This document shows, one piece after another, positions 34,474 to 43,877 of a stretch of 64,000 nucleotides of DNA. How positions within the stretch are numbered: the first letter of the stretch is position 1; each line of letters starts with the position of its first letter. The notes below the pieces were generated by a model that was given only the letters and a program-made list of their open reading frames with translations, was not told the DNA's origin and ran no database searches. The position numbers were made by a program, and so were the translations under genes. The stretch lies in contig CP136066.1 in assembly GCA_032622095.1 (NCBI GenBank), forward strand, positions 100,027,319 to 100,091,318. The letters run 5' to 3'. This DNA comes from Siphonodentalium dalli (taxonomy: Eukaryota; Mollusca; Scaphopoda; Gadilida; Siphonodentaliidae).

Positions 34474-34507
34474 ATTCAGTTGTTGTTACTTTTTTCATTT
34501 TAGAACC

Positions 34508-35096
34508 ATGTCGTCCACCGAGATGTTTAGTCATGATGAACTGTCACAAATTATAAATTTCTTCACTTTTGCAGCTGAATTATTTCTTGAAAATGATTGG
34601 AAATTACCATCACAGACAAAAAAGTTTTTTCAGAGAAATAAAAATGTTCTTAAAAAAATCTCTGATCGATCAACTGATATGGAAACAAAACGCAAATTAA
34701 TTTTACAACGAGGTGGTAGTGGGTTCCTTGGGGGAGTTTTAATTAGAAGTCTTTTGAAAAATTCATTTGAACAAACTGGTAGACAATCTAAAAGTAAATC
34801 AAAGGTTTCTCCAAAACGTTCAAAGATTACACTGATGCAAACACAACAAAGGGGTAATCAAAAAGAATCTAAACGTAAAACAAAGCTTTCTCTAAATCAT
34901 TCAAAGTTTACACCGATGCAAACTCAACAAAATCAACATTCTAAATTTACACCTATACCTTCTCAGCAGAACCCTCAACATCAACCGTTACAAAAAAAAA
35001 CCAGTTATTGATCTTGAATTTTCTAAATTTATGCCGTTGTCTGATGCATCGAAATCGGCATTCGAAGCTTTAGAATGGTTCAATCAGAAAAGATAA
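34508..35096 (+). pseudogene. Polinton accessory protein with hydrophobic GGSGFLGG segment, one-base shift near the end
   Basis: From ATG 34508 the frame encodes an N-terminal helical domain (SHDELSQIINFF), a Gly-rich hydrophobic stretch QRGGSGFLGGVLIRSLL, then a Lys/Ser/Gln-rich tail with a near-repeated HSKFTPMQTQQ motif. It stops at 35011 just after a run of nine A (34992-35000). In the frame one base away the sequence continues as plausible coding to TAA 35094-35096 with a conserved-looking FMPLSDASKSAFEALEWF end. So the run has probably gained an A, in the genome or in the assembly; ribosomal slippage is an alternative. Function is unknown; the hydrophobic Gly stretch resembles that in the next gene. 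Confidence 0.65.
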
Positions 35097-35152
35097 AAGA
35101 TGAAACATATAATTTTTCTGCTCATTTTGAGACAACTACTTAGACTGTGAAG

Positions 35153-35515
35153 ATGCCTTCAAAAACTAAGAGCCGGAAAGTACCGCTGATAAAAAAATAT
35201 GGGGAGTTGATTGTTGCAATGAGTAAAGTTCCATCTGCATATAAAAAGAAAATGATCAACGATGCTCCGAAACAAGTGATGGATTGCATTTCAGAATGTT
35301 GTCAAAATCTTTTAAAAGGTAATGTAAAACTGAATGAAGCTCAGAACCGCAAGTTACATTCGAAGCATAAACATATCAGATATCTTGCAGACAAGAACAA
35401 ACCTTTGCAACAAAAGAAGAAATTTTTGAATCAAAAAGGTGGCTTTTTACCATTATTATTTCTTGCTCCATTGATTAGCAAAACATTAGGTGCAGTTGTT
35501 AAAAATATTTTGTAA
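35153..35515 (+). CDS. Small basic Polinton protein with C-terminal GGFLPLLF segment
   Basis: 120 residues from ATG 35153. Lys/Arg-rich body with a helical CISECCQNLLKGN segment and a LADKNKPLQQKK stretch, ending in NQKGGFLPLLFLAPLIS and a short amphipathic tail. This RGG/KGG-FLP-LL-PLI ending is common in small Polinton proteins and looks membrane-active or virion-associated. No known enzyme motif. Confidence 0.7.
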   Translation: MPSKTKSRKVPLIKKYGELIVAMSKVPSAYKKKMINDAPKQVMDCISECCQNLLKGNVKLNEAQNRKLHSKHKHIRYLADKNKPLQQKKKFLNQKGGFLPLLFLAPLISKTLGAVVKNIL

Positions 35516-35535
35516 AAACTAAATCTCAAATAAAT

Positions 35536-36243
35536 ATGAAGAAAATGGTTATTGTACCATTCAGAATGTTGGAAGATTTCAAACAATGGAAAATGTCAGA
35601 AATGAATAAACCTCAATTACCTCCTGATCCTGCAATTTCAAATGTTTCAGATTCTTACAAAGAATTGAAATCAGTTTATGATAAAAATATTTCTGAATCA
35701 GAAAAGTCAGTTATTTGGAGAAAATTTGTACAAATTGAAAACTTCACAAAAATCTTTAAATTCAAAATTCAGTTTACCTGAACAAAAGTTATCTGAAAAC
35801 TTTGGGAAAATGAGTGACCATATATTGGAAAGTGTACCATCTAAACTTCGTGGTAAAGCACAACAAATTTTAACATTGTTGTCAACTAATCCTAAACTTA
35901 GATGGGATGATCGTGGACAATTAATTTATGGAACAGAAACAGTTACTGGATCAAATATAATTGATTTGATAAACGATGTTGTTCGTCACCGAAAAGGTTT
36001 TAACCCAGTTGGTTATGAAACATTCCTACGTGGATTGGGGAACTTAATGTACCACAAGATTATGTAGGTAACAGGAATCGATGGTTGTGGATACAAAGAC
36101 ATTTAAAAGAAGGTCACACTGGTGATGAGTTTCATACACCTCATGCAACTCCTAGCAGTGGCAAGTCAAGAAAACGTTCAGTTGATATTTTCACACCAGA
36201 AACCAGAAAATCTATTTTGAAAGGATGGTCCCCACTTACATAA
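35536..36243 (+). pseudogene. Conserved Polinton accessory protein, two frameshifts
   Basis: Starts at ATG 35536. The first frame closes at 35781; the continuation is one base over from about 35750 (after an A5 run) to 36067, and the last part is shifted again near 36046 and ends at TAA 36241. The middle has a distinctive conserved block, SKLRGKAQQILTLL, WDDRGQLIYG, SNIIDLINDVVRHRKGFNP, which I associate with a widespread Polinton protein of unknown function. The first break fits one extra base and the second one missing A. The end overlaps the integrase start by 19 bases. Confidence 0.75.
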
Positions 36244-37319
36244 AATTTGACAAACTTCTAACTGAAATTTACTACAATCCAAAAGAAGTTGGTGGTTTCA
36301 GTGGAGCAAATCAACTTTTTAAAAATGCGAAAGAAACAAATAACAAAATTAAACTTTCAGATGTTAAAAAATGGTTACAATGGCAAAAAACATACACTTT
36401 GCACAAACCAATTGTTCGGAAATTTCGCAGACGTAAAACTATTGTTGCAGGAATTGATATTCAGTGGCAAGCTGATTTGGCAGATTTGCAAACTTTGCAA
36501 AAGCACAATGACAATTACAGATATTTACTTTGTGTTATTGATGTGTTCTCAAAATGTGCATGGGTTGAAAAAATTAAAGATAAAACTGGTAAAACTTTAG
36601 TTAAAACATTTCAGAAAATTCTCAAATCATCAAAACGAAAACCAGTTTCATTTCAATCTGACAAAGGTTCAGAATTCAAAAATAAATTATTTTTACAATT
36701 TTTGAAATCTAAGAAAATTCATTTTTTCACAACAGAGAATCCAGAGACAAAAGCAAGTATAGTTGAACGTTTTCAACGGACATTGAAAACAAAGATGTGG
36801 AAATATTTTACACATAATCAAACTTTGAAATACAATGATGTTTTGCACGATTTTGTGAATTCTTACAACAAAAGTTTTCATAGAAGTATTAAGATGGCAC
36901 CAGTTTTAGTAACTCGAGAAAATGAAATTGAAGTTTCCAGAAATCTTTATGGAAAGTTAAAAACGAAAAAAGATAAGATCTTGAAAGTTGGAGATTTTGT
37001 TAGAATAAATAAAACAAAGAGAACTTTTGATAAAGGATATCTTCCAAATTGGACAAAAGAAATTTTCAAAATTAGTAGAGTTTGTAAAAGTACACCATTA
37101 ACTTACAAATTAGTAGATTTAGATGGTGAAAACATCGCAGGATCATTTTATGGTAAAGAAATTCAACATATAAAAGATAATAAAGTTTACGAAATTGAAT
37201 CAGTTGTTGGTAAACGTTCAAGAAAAGTTTCTGGTAAATCAGTTAGAGAAATTAAAGTTCATTGGGCTGGTTATCCTAAAAAATTTGACAGTTGGATTCC
37301 TGCCACAAATTTGGTATAA
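36225..37319 (+). CDS. Retroviral-type integrase with chromodomain
   Basis: 364 residues, intact. A DDE core follows an N-terminal helical region: D84 in WQADL, D146 in SDKGSEF and E181 in SIVERFQRTL, with D-to-E spacing of 35. An SH3-like stretch (KVGDFVRI near 255-261) precedes a C-terminal chromodomain (322-364: YEIESVVG, IKVHWAGYPKKFDSW). Catalyses insertion of the element with 6-bp staggered cuts, consistent with the AACACC duplication. The chromodomain may guide insertion to marked chromatin. Codon use and AT content match the neighbouring genes. Confidence 0.95.
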   Translation: MVPTYIKFDKLLTEIYYNPKEVGGFSGANQLFKNAKETNNKIKLSDVKKWLQWQKTYTLHKPIVRKFRRRKTIVAGIDIQWQADLADLQTLQKHNDNYRYLLCVIDVFSKCAWVEKIKDKTGKTLVKTFQKILKSSKRKPVSFQSDKGSEFKNKLFLQFLKSKKIHFFTTENPETKASIVERFQRTLKTKMWKYFTHNQTLKYNDVLHDFVNSYNKSFHRSIKMAPVLVTRENEIEVSRNLYGKLKTKKDKILKVGDFVRINKTKRTFDKGYLPNWTKEIFKISRVCKSTPLTYKLVDLDGENIAGSFYGKEIQHIKDNKVYEIESVVGKRSRKVSGKSVREIKVHWAGYPKKFDSWIPATNLV

Positions 37320-37329
37320 AACTTTTAAC

Positions 37330-37593
37330 ATGGCTCAAAATGGTTCAGTTGATCTGGATGCTCCATCACAATTTCAAATCTGTGGAGAAAAAATTGCAAA
37401 AAATCAAGTAACATATTTTACACAAATTATTATAATTGTTGGTATAATCGCTACAGCAATTGTTCATTTAAGTTTACAAAGTGAAAATAACGAACTGTGG
37501 TTAATTTTACTCAGTAGTTCTTTGGGATACATTTTACCAACACCGCGTTTGAAATATTTGAAAAATCAGTCGACAGAAATTTTGAAAGTATGA
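37330..37593 (+). CDS. Small two-helix membrane protein
   Basis: 87 residues from ATG 37330, ten bases after the integrase stop. Two hydrophobic segments, FTQIIIIVGIIATAIVHL (about 30-47) and LWLILLSSSLGYILP (about 56-70), would form a membrane hairpin. No family recognised. Its stop overlaps the next start as ATGA. Confidence 0.7.
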   Translation: MAQNGSVDLDAPSQFQICGEKIAKNQVTYFTQIIIIVGIIATAIVHLSLQSENNELWLILLSSSLGYILPTPRLKYLKNQSTEILKV

Positions 37594-38441
37594 ATTCTTT
37601 CTACATTACAATTCCGAGCGACAGTTCAATGGTAATGTATCCAAACAATTCTCAATGTTGTTTTACTGTACAATTACCAAAACCAATTCAAATTGATAAA
37701 GAAAAATGGGAAGTTGCATTAGTCGAACTGATAACACCTTCAGAAACATACAATGTTACAGGGGATTCGTGTAAATTCAATTTGATTACAACTGATGCAA
37801 TAATACTGTCTGTTCTTCAAAATCGTTTTGAAGAAAAGATATTTACGAGACCTGATGGCGTTCGTGCAATTGAAATACAGATACGAGAAGGTTCGTATAC
37901 CTCTGCGACAGATTTACTTGATACAATGCAAGATGTAATTGATGAAACACTTGGAGAAGCAATGCAAAACGAATACGGATTTCACATCAAGTACTCAAAA
38001 GTTACAAAACGTGTGAAAATTATTCGCAAGAGTTTAAGTATCCCAAAACTAGGAATTGAATTACCACAATGTCTTTTGCACAAGTTGGGTTACAAAACTG
38101 AAAACGCTTCTGAAGATTTTTATTCAAATAGTAGATTTCCGTTTGGTGTAGATTTGTTTGTTGGTCATAATCAAATGTTTGTTTATTCTGATATTGCCGA
38201 TTTCACAATTGTTGGAAATGTTGAAGTACAAATTTTACGAGTTGTTTCTTTCAGAATTAAAAGAGATATCGACGGATTACATGTAAAACATGAATTTTTA
38301 AATTTACATTATGTTCCAGTTTCAAAGTCATACTTTGACAAAATTAGTGTAAATATAAGTGGCGACACAGGAAAATCAATTCAGTTTATTGGTGGTAAGT
38401 CTTTGGCGAAGCTGCATTTCAGAAAACGAGAGGAGTTCTAA
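37590..38441 (+). CDS. Minor capsid (penton-like) protein
   Basis: 283 residues, intact. The start FYITIPSDSSMVMYPNN and the WEVALVELITPSE segment (about 40-52) fit the Polinton minor capsid protein (PX), a single-jelly-roll penton homologue. Position immediately upstream of the major-capsid-like gene and its length agree. Assignment is by pattern and gene order; a structure prediction would settle it. Confidence 0.75.
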   Translation: MNSFYITIPSDSSMVMYPNNSQCCFTVQLPKPIQIDKEKWEVALVELITPSETYNVTGDSCKFNLITTDAIILSVLQNRFEEKIFTRPDGVRAIEIQIREGSYTSATDLLDTMQDVIDETLGEAMQNEYGFHIKYSKVTKRVKIIRKSLSIPKLGIELPQCLLHKLGYKTENASEDFYSNSRFPFGVDLFVGHNQMFVYSDIADFTIVGNVEVQILRVVSFRIKRDIDGLHVKHEFLNLHYVPVSKSYFDKISVNISGDTGKSIQFIGGKSLAKLHFRKREEF

Positions 38442-38446
38442 AAACA

Positions 38447-38821
38447 ATGTTCCCCGTGTATAGAGGTGTACCACGGCAATATGGTAACGGTATTGGATCA
38501 ATTTTCAAATCACTTATGAGATCTGCTGGACCATTTCTAAAACCGATTGGTCGGACAGCTTTACAACTTGCGAAAAAACACACTTTTGGTGTTGCAGAAG
38601 AAATTATTAATCAAGGTAAAAGTCCGAAAGAAGCGTTGATGTCTGAAGGTAAAAAAGCTTTAAAATCTTTTGGCACACAAGCTAAAAATCAAATTTTGAA
38701 CTCGAGACAAAAACCTAGAAAAAGAGTAGCGAATTCAAAAATGAATCATTCAGCTGTCAAACGCCGAAAAAGTCAGTCGAAAAAACATCCTAGCAGTCGA
38801 GCTCTTGATATTTTTGATTAA
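38447..38821 (+). CDS. Small basic virion-type protein with amphipathic N-terminus
   Basis: 124 residues. RQYGNGIGSIFKSLMRSAGP (10-29) is Gly/Phe-rich and amphipathic, followed by Lys-rich helices (EALMSEGKKALKS) and a strongly basic tail (KRRKSQSKKHPSS). Similar small proteins sit between the capsid genes of many Polintons and adintoviruses and are thought to be core or membrane-active virion proteins. It starts 5 bases after the preceding stop. Confidence 0.7.
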   Translation: MFPVYRGVPRQYGNGIGSIFKSLMRSAGPFLKPIGRTALQLAKKHTFGVAEEIINQGKSPKEALMSEGKKALKSFGTQAKNQILNSRQKPRKRVANSKMNHSAVKRRKSQSKKHPSSRALDIFD

Positions 38822-38823
38822 TC

Positions 38824-40128
38824 ATGGCACAAATGGTAAATGGATCATGCGAATGCAATAAATCGGAACTTGATATAACACATGTTCCACCAACGGTGGC
38901 TACAATGTCAGAATCGCAGTGGATCGAAAATCATCCGATTGCACCGCTGAATAATTCTGCTCCGATAGAGTTTGTCATACCATCTCAAACCGAAAAGTGG
39001 ACAGATATTAATCAATCTTTTCTTTATGTGAAATTCAAAATTACAAAAAAAGATGGAACTAATTTGCTAGCTGGTACGGAATTAGCACCTGTTAACAATT
39101 TCTTTCATAGCATGTTCAGCAGTATCGATGTTTACTTGAACAACAAATTGATAACTTCGAATTCTGACACTTACCCATACCGAGCATATTTCGAAAATCT
39201 GTTGGGATACTCTCCAGAATATAAAGATAATCAATTAGCAAATTTAGAAATGTGGTATGGCGATACAGCAGAACAATTTGAAGAGAATAACAAAGGTGGT
39301 GGCAATGCTGGATTAACTTCTAGAGCAAGTTTGATCGGTGGTAGTAAAATTGTTGAACTATGTGGACGCTTACACACTGATCTGTTTCTTCAAGAAAAAT
39401 ATTTACCAAATGGAATTGAAATTCGTATCAGATTAAACAGATCACCATCAAAATTTTGCCTCATTGGCGCCGAGGATGGACAAATTGTTTTCGAATCAGC
39501 AGTGTTCCATGTCAGAACAGTTAGTCTCTTTCCAGTGGTCTCAAATAAATTAAATCAAGAAATTGTCCAGTCAAAAATGAAACTACCTATCAGACGAGTA
39601 GAAATAAAAACTTTCACAATTAGTACTGGACTTAGATCAAAAATTGAAGACCACTTATTTCAAGGACAATTACCAAAGAGAATTTTTATTGCATTGGTCG
39701 AAAATAAAGATATGAATGGAGATTTGGGTACCAATCCATTCCACTTCAAACATTTCAGTTTGAATAAATTGGAAGTTAGTCAAGACGGTCATACAATACA
39801 TAACCGTCCATTTGAACCAAACTTCGCAACAAAACAATGTCTCAGATCATATTTATCTTTGTATCAATCTTTAGGAATGTTTGGTGTCAACAAATCAATT
39901 GGCATTAATTTAAAAGAATATATGAATGGTTATTGTTTGTGGGGTTTCGACTTGACACCGGACCAAGGAAGCGACGAGGGACATCTACATCCTATAAAGA
40001 CAGGGAACCTGCGTTTGGAGCTTCAGTTCTTGACAGCTCTCACTACAGCCGTCAACGTTTTGGTGTATGCTGAATTCGACAGTGAAATAGAGATCACAGC
40101 TTTGAGAGAAGTGCTTACTGACTATTAG
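38824..40128 (+). CDS. Major capsid protein (double-jelly-roll type)
   Basis: 434 residues, intact. It has the Polinton PY/major capsid length and context, and resembles the uncharacterised F54H12.2-like proteins spread through invertebrate genomes by Polintons. Seen motifs: SQTEKWTDINQSFLYVKFKI (59-78), LAPVNNFFHSMFSSIDVYLN (about 90-109) and YPYRAYFENLLGYS (about 120-133). The family was predicted to form the hexon-like capsomer of a virion. Starts two bases after the previous stop codon. Confidence 0.8.
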   Translation: MAQMVNGSCECNKSELDITHVPPTVATMSESQWIENHPIAPLNNSAPIEFVIPSQTEKWTDINQSFLYVKFKITKKDGTNLLAGTELAPVNNFFHSMFSSIDVYLNNKLITSNSDTYPYRAYFENLLGYSPEYKDNQLANLEMWYGDTAEQFEENNKGGGNAGLTSRASLIGGSKIVELCGRLHTDLFLQEKYLPNGIEIRIRLNRSPSKFCLIGAEDGQIVFESAVFHVRTVSLFPVVSNKLNQEIVQSKMKLPIRRVEIKTFTISTGLRSKIEDHLFQGQLPKRIFIALVENKDMNGDLGTNPFHFKHFSLNKLEVSQDGHTIHNRPFEPNFATKQCLRSYLSLYQSLGMFGVNKSIGINLKEYMNGYCLWGFDLTPDQGSDEGHLHPIKTGNLRLELQFLTALTTAVNVLVYAEFDSEIEITALREVLTDY

Positions 40129-40129
40129 G

Positions 40130-40588
40130 ATGGAGTTCACAACACAGCTATGGAACTACTATGAAGAATACCGACGTTCACAACACGTTGCTCCGAGATT
40201 AAAACTGATCTTGGACACACTCAACAACGCTACGATTGAAGAACTACAAGAAATTATTCGCAAGGAAGTGTCAGCAAACTGTGAAGGATGTTAAATAGAA
40301 CATCCTAGTCAACGTGAACATGTTCTGTGTTTGTTCTCTACAACTGATGATTGGACAAACCAGTTTATCGACTTAGCACTGATTAAACTTGACATATACA
40401 ATGTTATGGAAAGATGGTTCCCGAAGCTGATGGAGTTAAACCCACACTGCAAGGAGAAGTTCGAAGCATACCTTATGTGGGATCATCTGAGAAACAGTTT
40501 GGAGCTCAACCGCAAAAAATTCGATGCAGAGTGGACTCTGATGTGGTCACAGCGAGTCAAAGAGAATTACAACGATGCAGACAGCTGA
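40130..40588 (+). pseudogene. Unidentified Polinton frame interrupted by one in-frame stop
   Basis: ATG 40130 starts one base after the capsid stop and gives 54 residues (MEFTTQLWNYYEEYRRSQHV, then a helical NATIEELQEIIRKEV segment) to TAA 40292. The same frame continues without further stops to 40588 with Trp-rich helices (DDWTNQF, EAYLMWDHLRN), and no ATG stands near the start of that second stretch. One 150-codon gene broken by a single stop is the simplest reading. Two short genes, the second with a non-ATG start, is the alternative. No family recognised. Confidence 0.5.
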
Positions 40589-41048
40589 ACTTCAATATAT
40601 TCTAGACAATTCCTGGTTTTGTAAACTTAACACATATGTTTGTGCTAGAGATCTGTTACCAGAGAAGAAACCACAACATATTCAAGCATATATTGTGAAC
40701 ACGCACTCATCGGATCAGCCAGGAGAACACTGGACCTTGATGTTATTCAAGGGAAGATCAGCTGTATACTTCGACTCATTTGGACTACCACCACCGAGAC
40801 GATATATGTTACCATTCATAAAAAGGAACTCATCAGCATGGACTATTAATACAACACGATATCAACATCGTGCGACAAATGTGTGTGGATTATATTGTAT
40901 ATTCGCACTCCACCACATGATGAAAGGAAAGAGGATGAAAAGATTATTCAATTCTCGGGATTTCTTCAAGAATGACAGAACAATAGTTCGATGGTTTGGA
41001 AAACACTATGGTCGATTATACAGAAAAGCAAATTTGCTGTTGAATTAA
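40575..41048 (+). CDS. Adenain-like cysteine protease
   Basis: 157 residues, intact. Catalytic triad order of the adenovirus protease family (C5/Ulp-like): H52 in PGEHWTLM, D67 in YFDSFG, C104 in NVCGLYC, with Q97 placed for the oxyanion hole. In Polintons it is expected to mature capsid proteins. It overlaps the preceding frame by 14 bases and is the last gene before the right terminal repeat; AATAAA at 41304-41309 could end the transcript. Confidence 0.9.
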   Translation: MQTAELQYILDNSWFCKLNTYVCARDLLPEKKPQHIQAYIVNTHSSDQPGEHWTLMLFKGRSAVYFDSFGLPPPRRYMLPFIKRNSSAWTINTTRYQHRATNVCGLYCIFALHHMMKGKRMKRLFNSRDFFKNDRTIVRWFGKHYGRLYRKANLLLN

Positions 41049-41429
41049 ACTTCACCAGCACATCGACGGCTGATATACATACAACGCAAAGAAGCCGACG
41101 ACCAGATAACAACGAATGTGTCAACAACTCCACAAAATAGACTCTTTTGTTATTGATTCAGCGTAGGATGTTGTAGGATGTTGTAGGATGTTCAATTAAG
41201 TTTCTTCAAATCTGAGACCTTGTTTTGTACATAAATTATTGTTCTTTGTTAATATTATTGATGTATAATAATATATTATTGTTCATTGTTCTTGTTTTTG
41301 AAAAATAAATGATAAATTTCAACAAAATCGTTTTCACTGTAGGATCCCCACCAATTGATTCTGTTCGTGTCGATGTGTCATCTCTGGTCAGAATTATACA
41401 AACTTTAAATTAGTAATGAAAAAATGTCT
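41049..41429. other. 3' region of the Polinton plus-strand genes
   Basis: Non-coding. Contains a triplicated GTAGGATGTT (41162-41192), AT-rich sequence, and a poly(A) signal AATAAA at 41304-41309 for the plus-strand transcript. Confidence 0.5.
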
Positions 41430-41656
41430 AAGTCCATTTTCATTTTTTCGATCAGAAATGTCACATCAATGACAGGAACATCTATCCTCAGGGTGGGAAC
41501 TATGGCCCAGTACCCCCCAGACATGGGCACTATGGCCCAGTACCCCCCAGACATGGGCACTATGGCCCAGTACCCCCCAGACATGGGCACTATGGCCCAT
41601 GGGCCATAGTGCCCATGTCTGGGGGGTACTGGGCCATAGTGCCCACCATTACTACT
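41430..41656 (-). repeat. Polinton right terminal inverted repeat
   Basis: Inverse of the left end. It shares the CATTTCTGATCGAAAAAATG block with a 6-bp indel, the 30-bp CACTATGGCCCAGTACCCCC modules and the GGGCACTATGGCCCAT palindrome. Counting outward it has three modules, the palindrome and only one reversed module, against three and three on the left. The arms therefore differ in module number but hardly in sequence. Confidence 0.9.
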
Positions 41657-41662
41657 AACACC

Positions 41663-42510
41663 CCACCCCCACCCGGACCCCATTTTCACCCGCTCGGGTA
41701 GAACCACCCGCGGTAAGGGTGGGGTTGTTTCTATGACTATATTTGAGGGTGGGCCGCCCACCAATGACGTCATATTGGCCGAAATCCTTACCGTTCTCGA
41801 TAACGGTCCATACCCGATTCTATGTGGTATTTGGGGCGGGCCACCTACACATGCCGTAATATTGACCAACAGAGACATGTTTTTGATAATAATGAATAAA
41901 ATGCTCCATACCCCATTTCACCCCAGCAGGGTGGTACCCTCCAGGGATGAGGGTATGGTGTCTATATGGGATATTTGGAGCGGACCACACACCCCTGTCG
42001 TCAAATTGGCCGAAATCCTTACCGTTCTCGAACATGGTTCATATCCCATCTTCACCCCTCGGGTGGTAACCCACCCCACCCCGCCAGGATGTGAGGGGTG
42101 GGGTGTTTATATGCGTTATTTGAGGTACCCTTCCCCGGGGGTGAGGGTTGTGGTGTTTCTATTCGGTATATGGGCGTACCCGATTTCCACCTCCTCTGGT
42201 GGGACCCCCCCCCCCGAGTGAGGGGTGGTTCTATGGTCTATTTTGATCGTGCCACCCACTCCTGCTGCCAAATTAATTAGCCTAAATCCTTACCGTCCAT
42301 AACCCTGTTATCCCGGGTGAGGGGTGATGTTTCTATCGGGTATTTATGGGCGAGCCACCCATTCATGCCGTCAAATTCGCCGAAATCCTTCCCGTTCTCA
42401 AAAATGGTCCATACCCCATTTTCACCCGTCCGGATGGTACCACCGGGGTGGTGGTGTTTCTATGGGGTACTTGTGGCGGGCCCCCACCCATGCCCTCAAG
42501 TGATATTTTT
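41663..42510 (-). repeat. GC-rich minisatellite, right of the Polinton, inverted
   Basis: Same unit as 25930-26476 but on the opposite strand (GGCCGAAATCCTTACCGTTC, then AATGGTCCATACCCCATTTT). About six degenerate units. The orientation switch lies within the first 40 bases after the Polinton, so before insertion the two blocks formed one large palindrome. Confidence 0.8.
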
Positions 42511-42792
42511 GAGTTCCAAAAGTCACGTTCGTCCATGATATTAGATAATATCTAACCGTTATACAACAGACCGTGCATTCGTCGTGATTTCTCAAAGCGC
42601 ACGGGTTATTCCCCTGATTAGGAGATTATATAGCGACAACAGGTCGCGTGACCGGACAATGAATTGACAAGAAGCGATAATAAACAGACAGACCACGCCT
42701 CCTATTCTTGCAATTGGACAAGTGTGGCCCACAGGTAACGCAATCGACCAAATCTATGTCGTCCCAGCGGTGGAGAAAAACTTGGTTTTACT

Positions 42793-43225
42793 CACAGTTG
42801 TTGGCCATTATATATAAGTAGTAGCCCTAGAGTAAGAATAATATAGAAAGTTGGGAAACAACATGCAAAATTTTTTTTTTAAACCCACCCACCTCCCATG
42901 TTGCACTCGAAATCTCATCAAAACAAATACGCTTCGGACATGCATAACTACGTATGCAAAACTATCGAATATCGATAATCACACTTACCGTACATTTCTT
43001 GAGAGGTATATCCAGAAAAACAACTTTTATCAGGTGAAAATAATCAAAATCACGATAAAAATTTTCTCGACACAACATCATTAGCACGGAATTGTTAGGA
43101 TCGATAACTCTTCCAAAAAGTCGGTTGAACTCTGTTCGGTCAAAAAGGCAAAATACTTTTAAGCGGGCCAACATTTGACTTGTCCCCGGAGTATAAACCT
43201 TGCCATCGCTCTATCGTTGACGTCG
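42793..43225 (+). repeat. Left arm of 430-bp inverted repeat
   Basis: Inverse of 44910-45338, with few differences. Contains, on the minus strand, a coding-looking stretch (FDRTEFNRLFGRVIDPNNS through VVFLDIPLKKC) ending at a GTAAGT donor, matching the one in the right arm. Confidence 0.85.
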
Positions 43226-43557
43226 TCGTTGTATGGGTGGGGTGGGGGCACGCCACAAGGCGATGGTGTCGCGAAATATGCATTGTTATATGTTTTGATG
43301 ATCAACTCTTTTCAAAAGTAAATGTAATCGAAGATCTACTTGACTAAATATGGGTGAGTGTGTGGGCAAACCGTGCATTTAATAGCTGGATGTGGAGTGA
43401 GCGCTCAAATCTTCGCCGGCTTTCCAGCACACACTGTCGAGACACATGTGCTGAACTTGTTCAATGGAAGCTGACGCTTTTCGTGCGTGAACTGTTGTCT
43501 GTCGACAACCGTATACGTCTCCAGTACAACTGAAATATTTTAGCAAATGCATTGACC

Positions 43558-43661
43558 ATGGCCTTAAATCGAGAGCAATTGAGAAGTCTGACGATTGCAA
43601 AAGATGGACACAACCTCATAATCACTGGCCAATGTGGTACAGGGAAAACTCATCTTTTAAG
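43558..43661 (+). CDS. PIF1-like helicase first exon (P-loop)
   Basis: ATG in a strong ACCATGG context begins ALNREQLRSLTIAKDGHNLI, followed by a Walker A GQCGTGKT and HLLR, then the donor GTAAGTT at 43662. The pattern LNxEQ, about 15 residues, hydrophobic strand, GxxGTGKT is that of PIF1-family helicases. Later exons with the other helicase motifs were not seen before the next frame at 43878, so it may be a truncated remnant or an exon of a gene with distant exons. Confidence 0.5.
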
Positions 43662-43877
43662 GTAAGTTATTGATACGTTTCGGTCATTAAGGGGGATCTC
43701 AAGTGAAAGATTGTGAATGGGGATTTCCATGCAAATCTGCGGAGCCATTGATATATAAAATGCGATATAAAATTTTGCAATAATTGTATTTTTGAGAATT
43801 TTATTCTGGATTTACATGACTTGACGTACATTTGAAAAAATCAACATAAATTAAAAATTAAATACACCAACATCATA

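Larger units (their letters stand above)
26483..41656. mobile_element. Polinton/Maverick element, 15,174 bp
   Basis: Bounded by AG...CT termini, long inverted repeats and a 6-bp AACACC duplication. Gene order: OTU-like (-), small basic protein (+), CCHC protein (-), DNA polymerase B (+), unidentified 195-residue protein, packaging ATPase, three small accessory proteins, chromodomain integrase, two-helix membrane protein, penton-like protein, small basic protein, major-capsid-like protein, a short frame and adenain-like protease, all plus. From 33202 on the genes are packed tightly, with gaps of a few tens of bases or small overlaps. Morphogenesis and integrase frames are open, while polymerase B and two or three accessory genes are broken. 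Polintons encode the full virion set and are considered endogenous virus-like elements; adintoviruses are relatives. Confidence 0.95.

Noticed and set aside
41162-41192. Triplicated GTAGGATGTT as an attachment or regulatory site
   Set aside because: Too short and without counterpart elsewhere in the element; treated as a local slip duplication.
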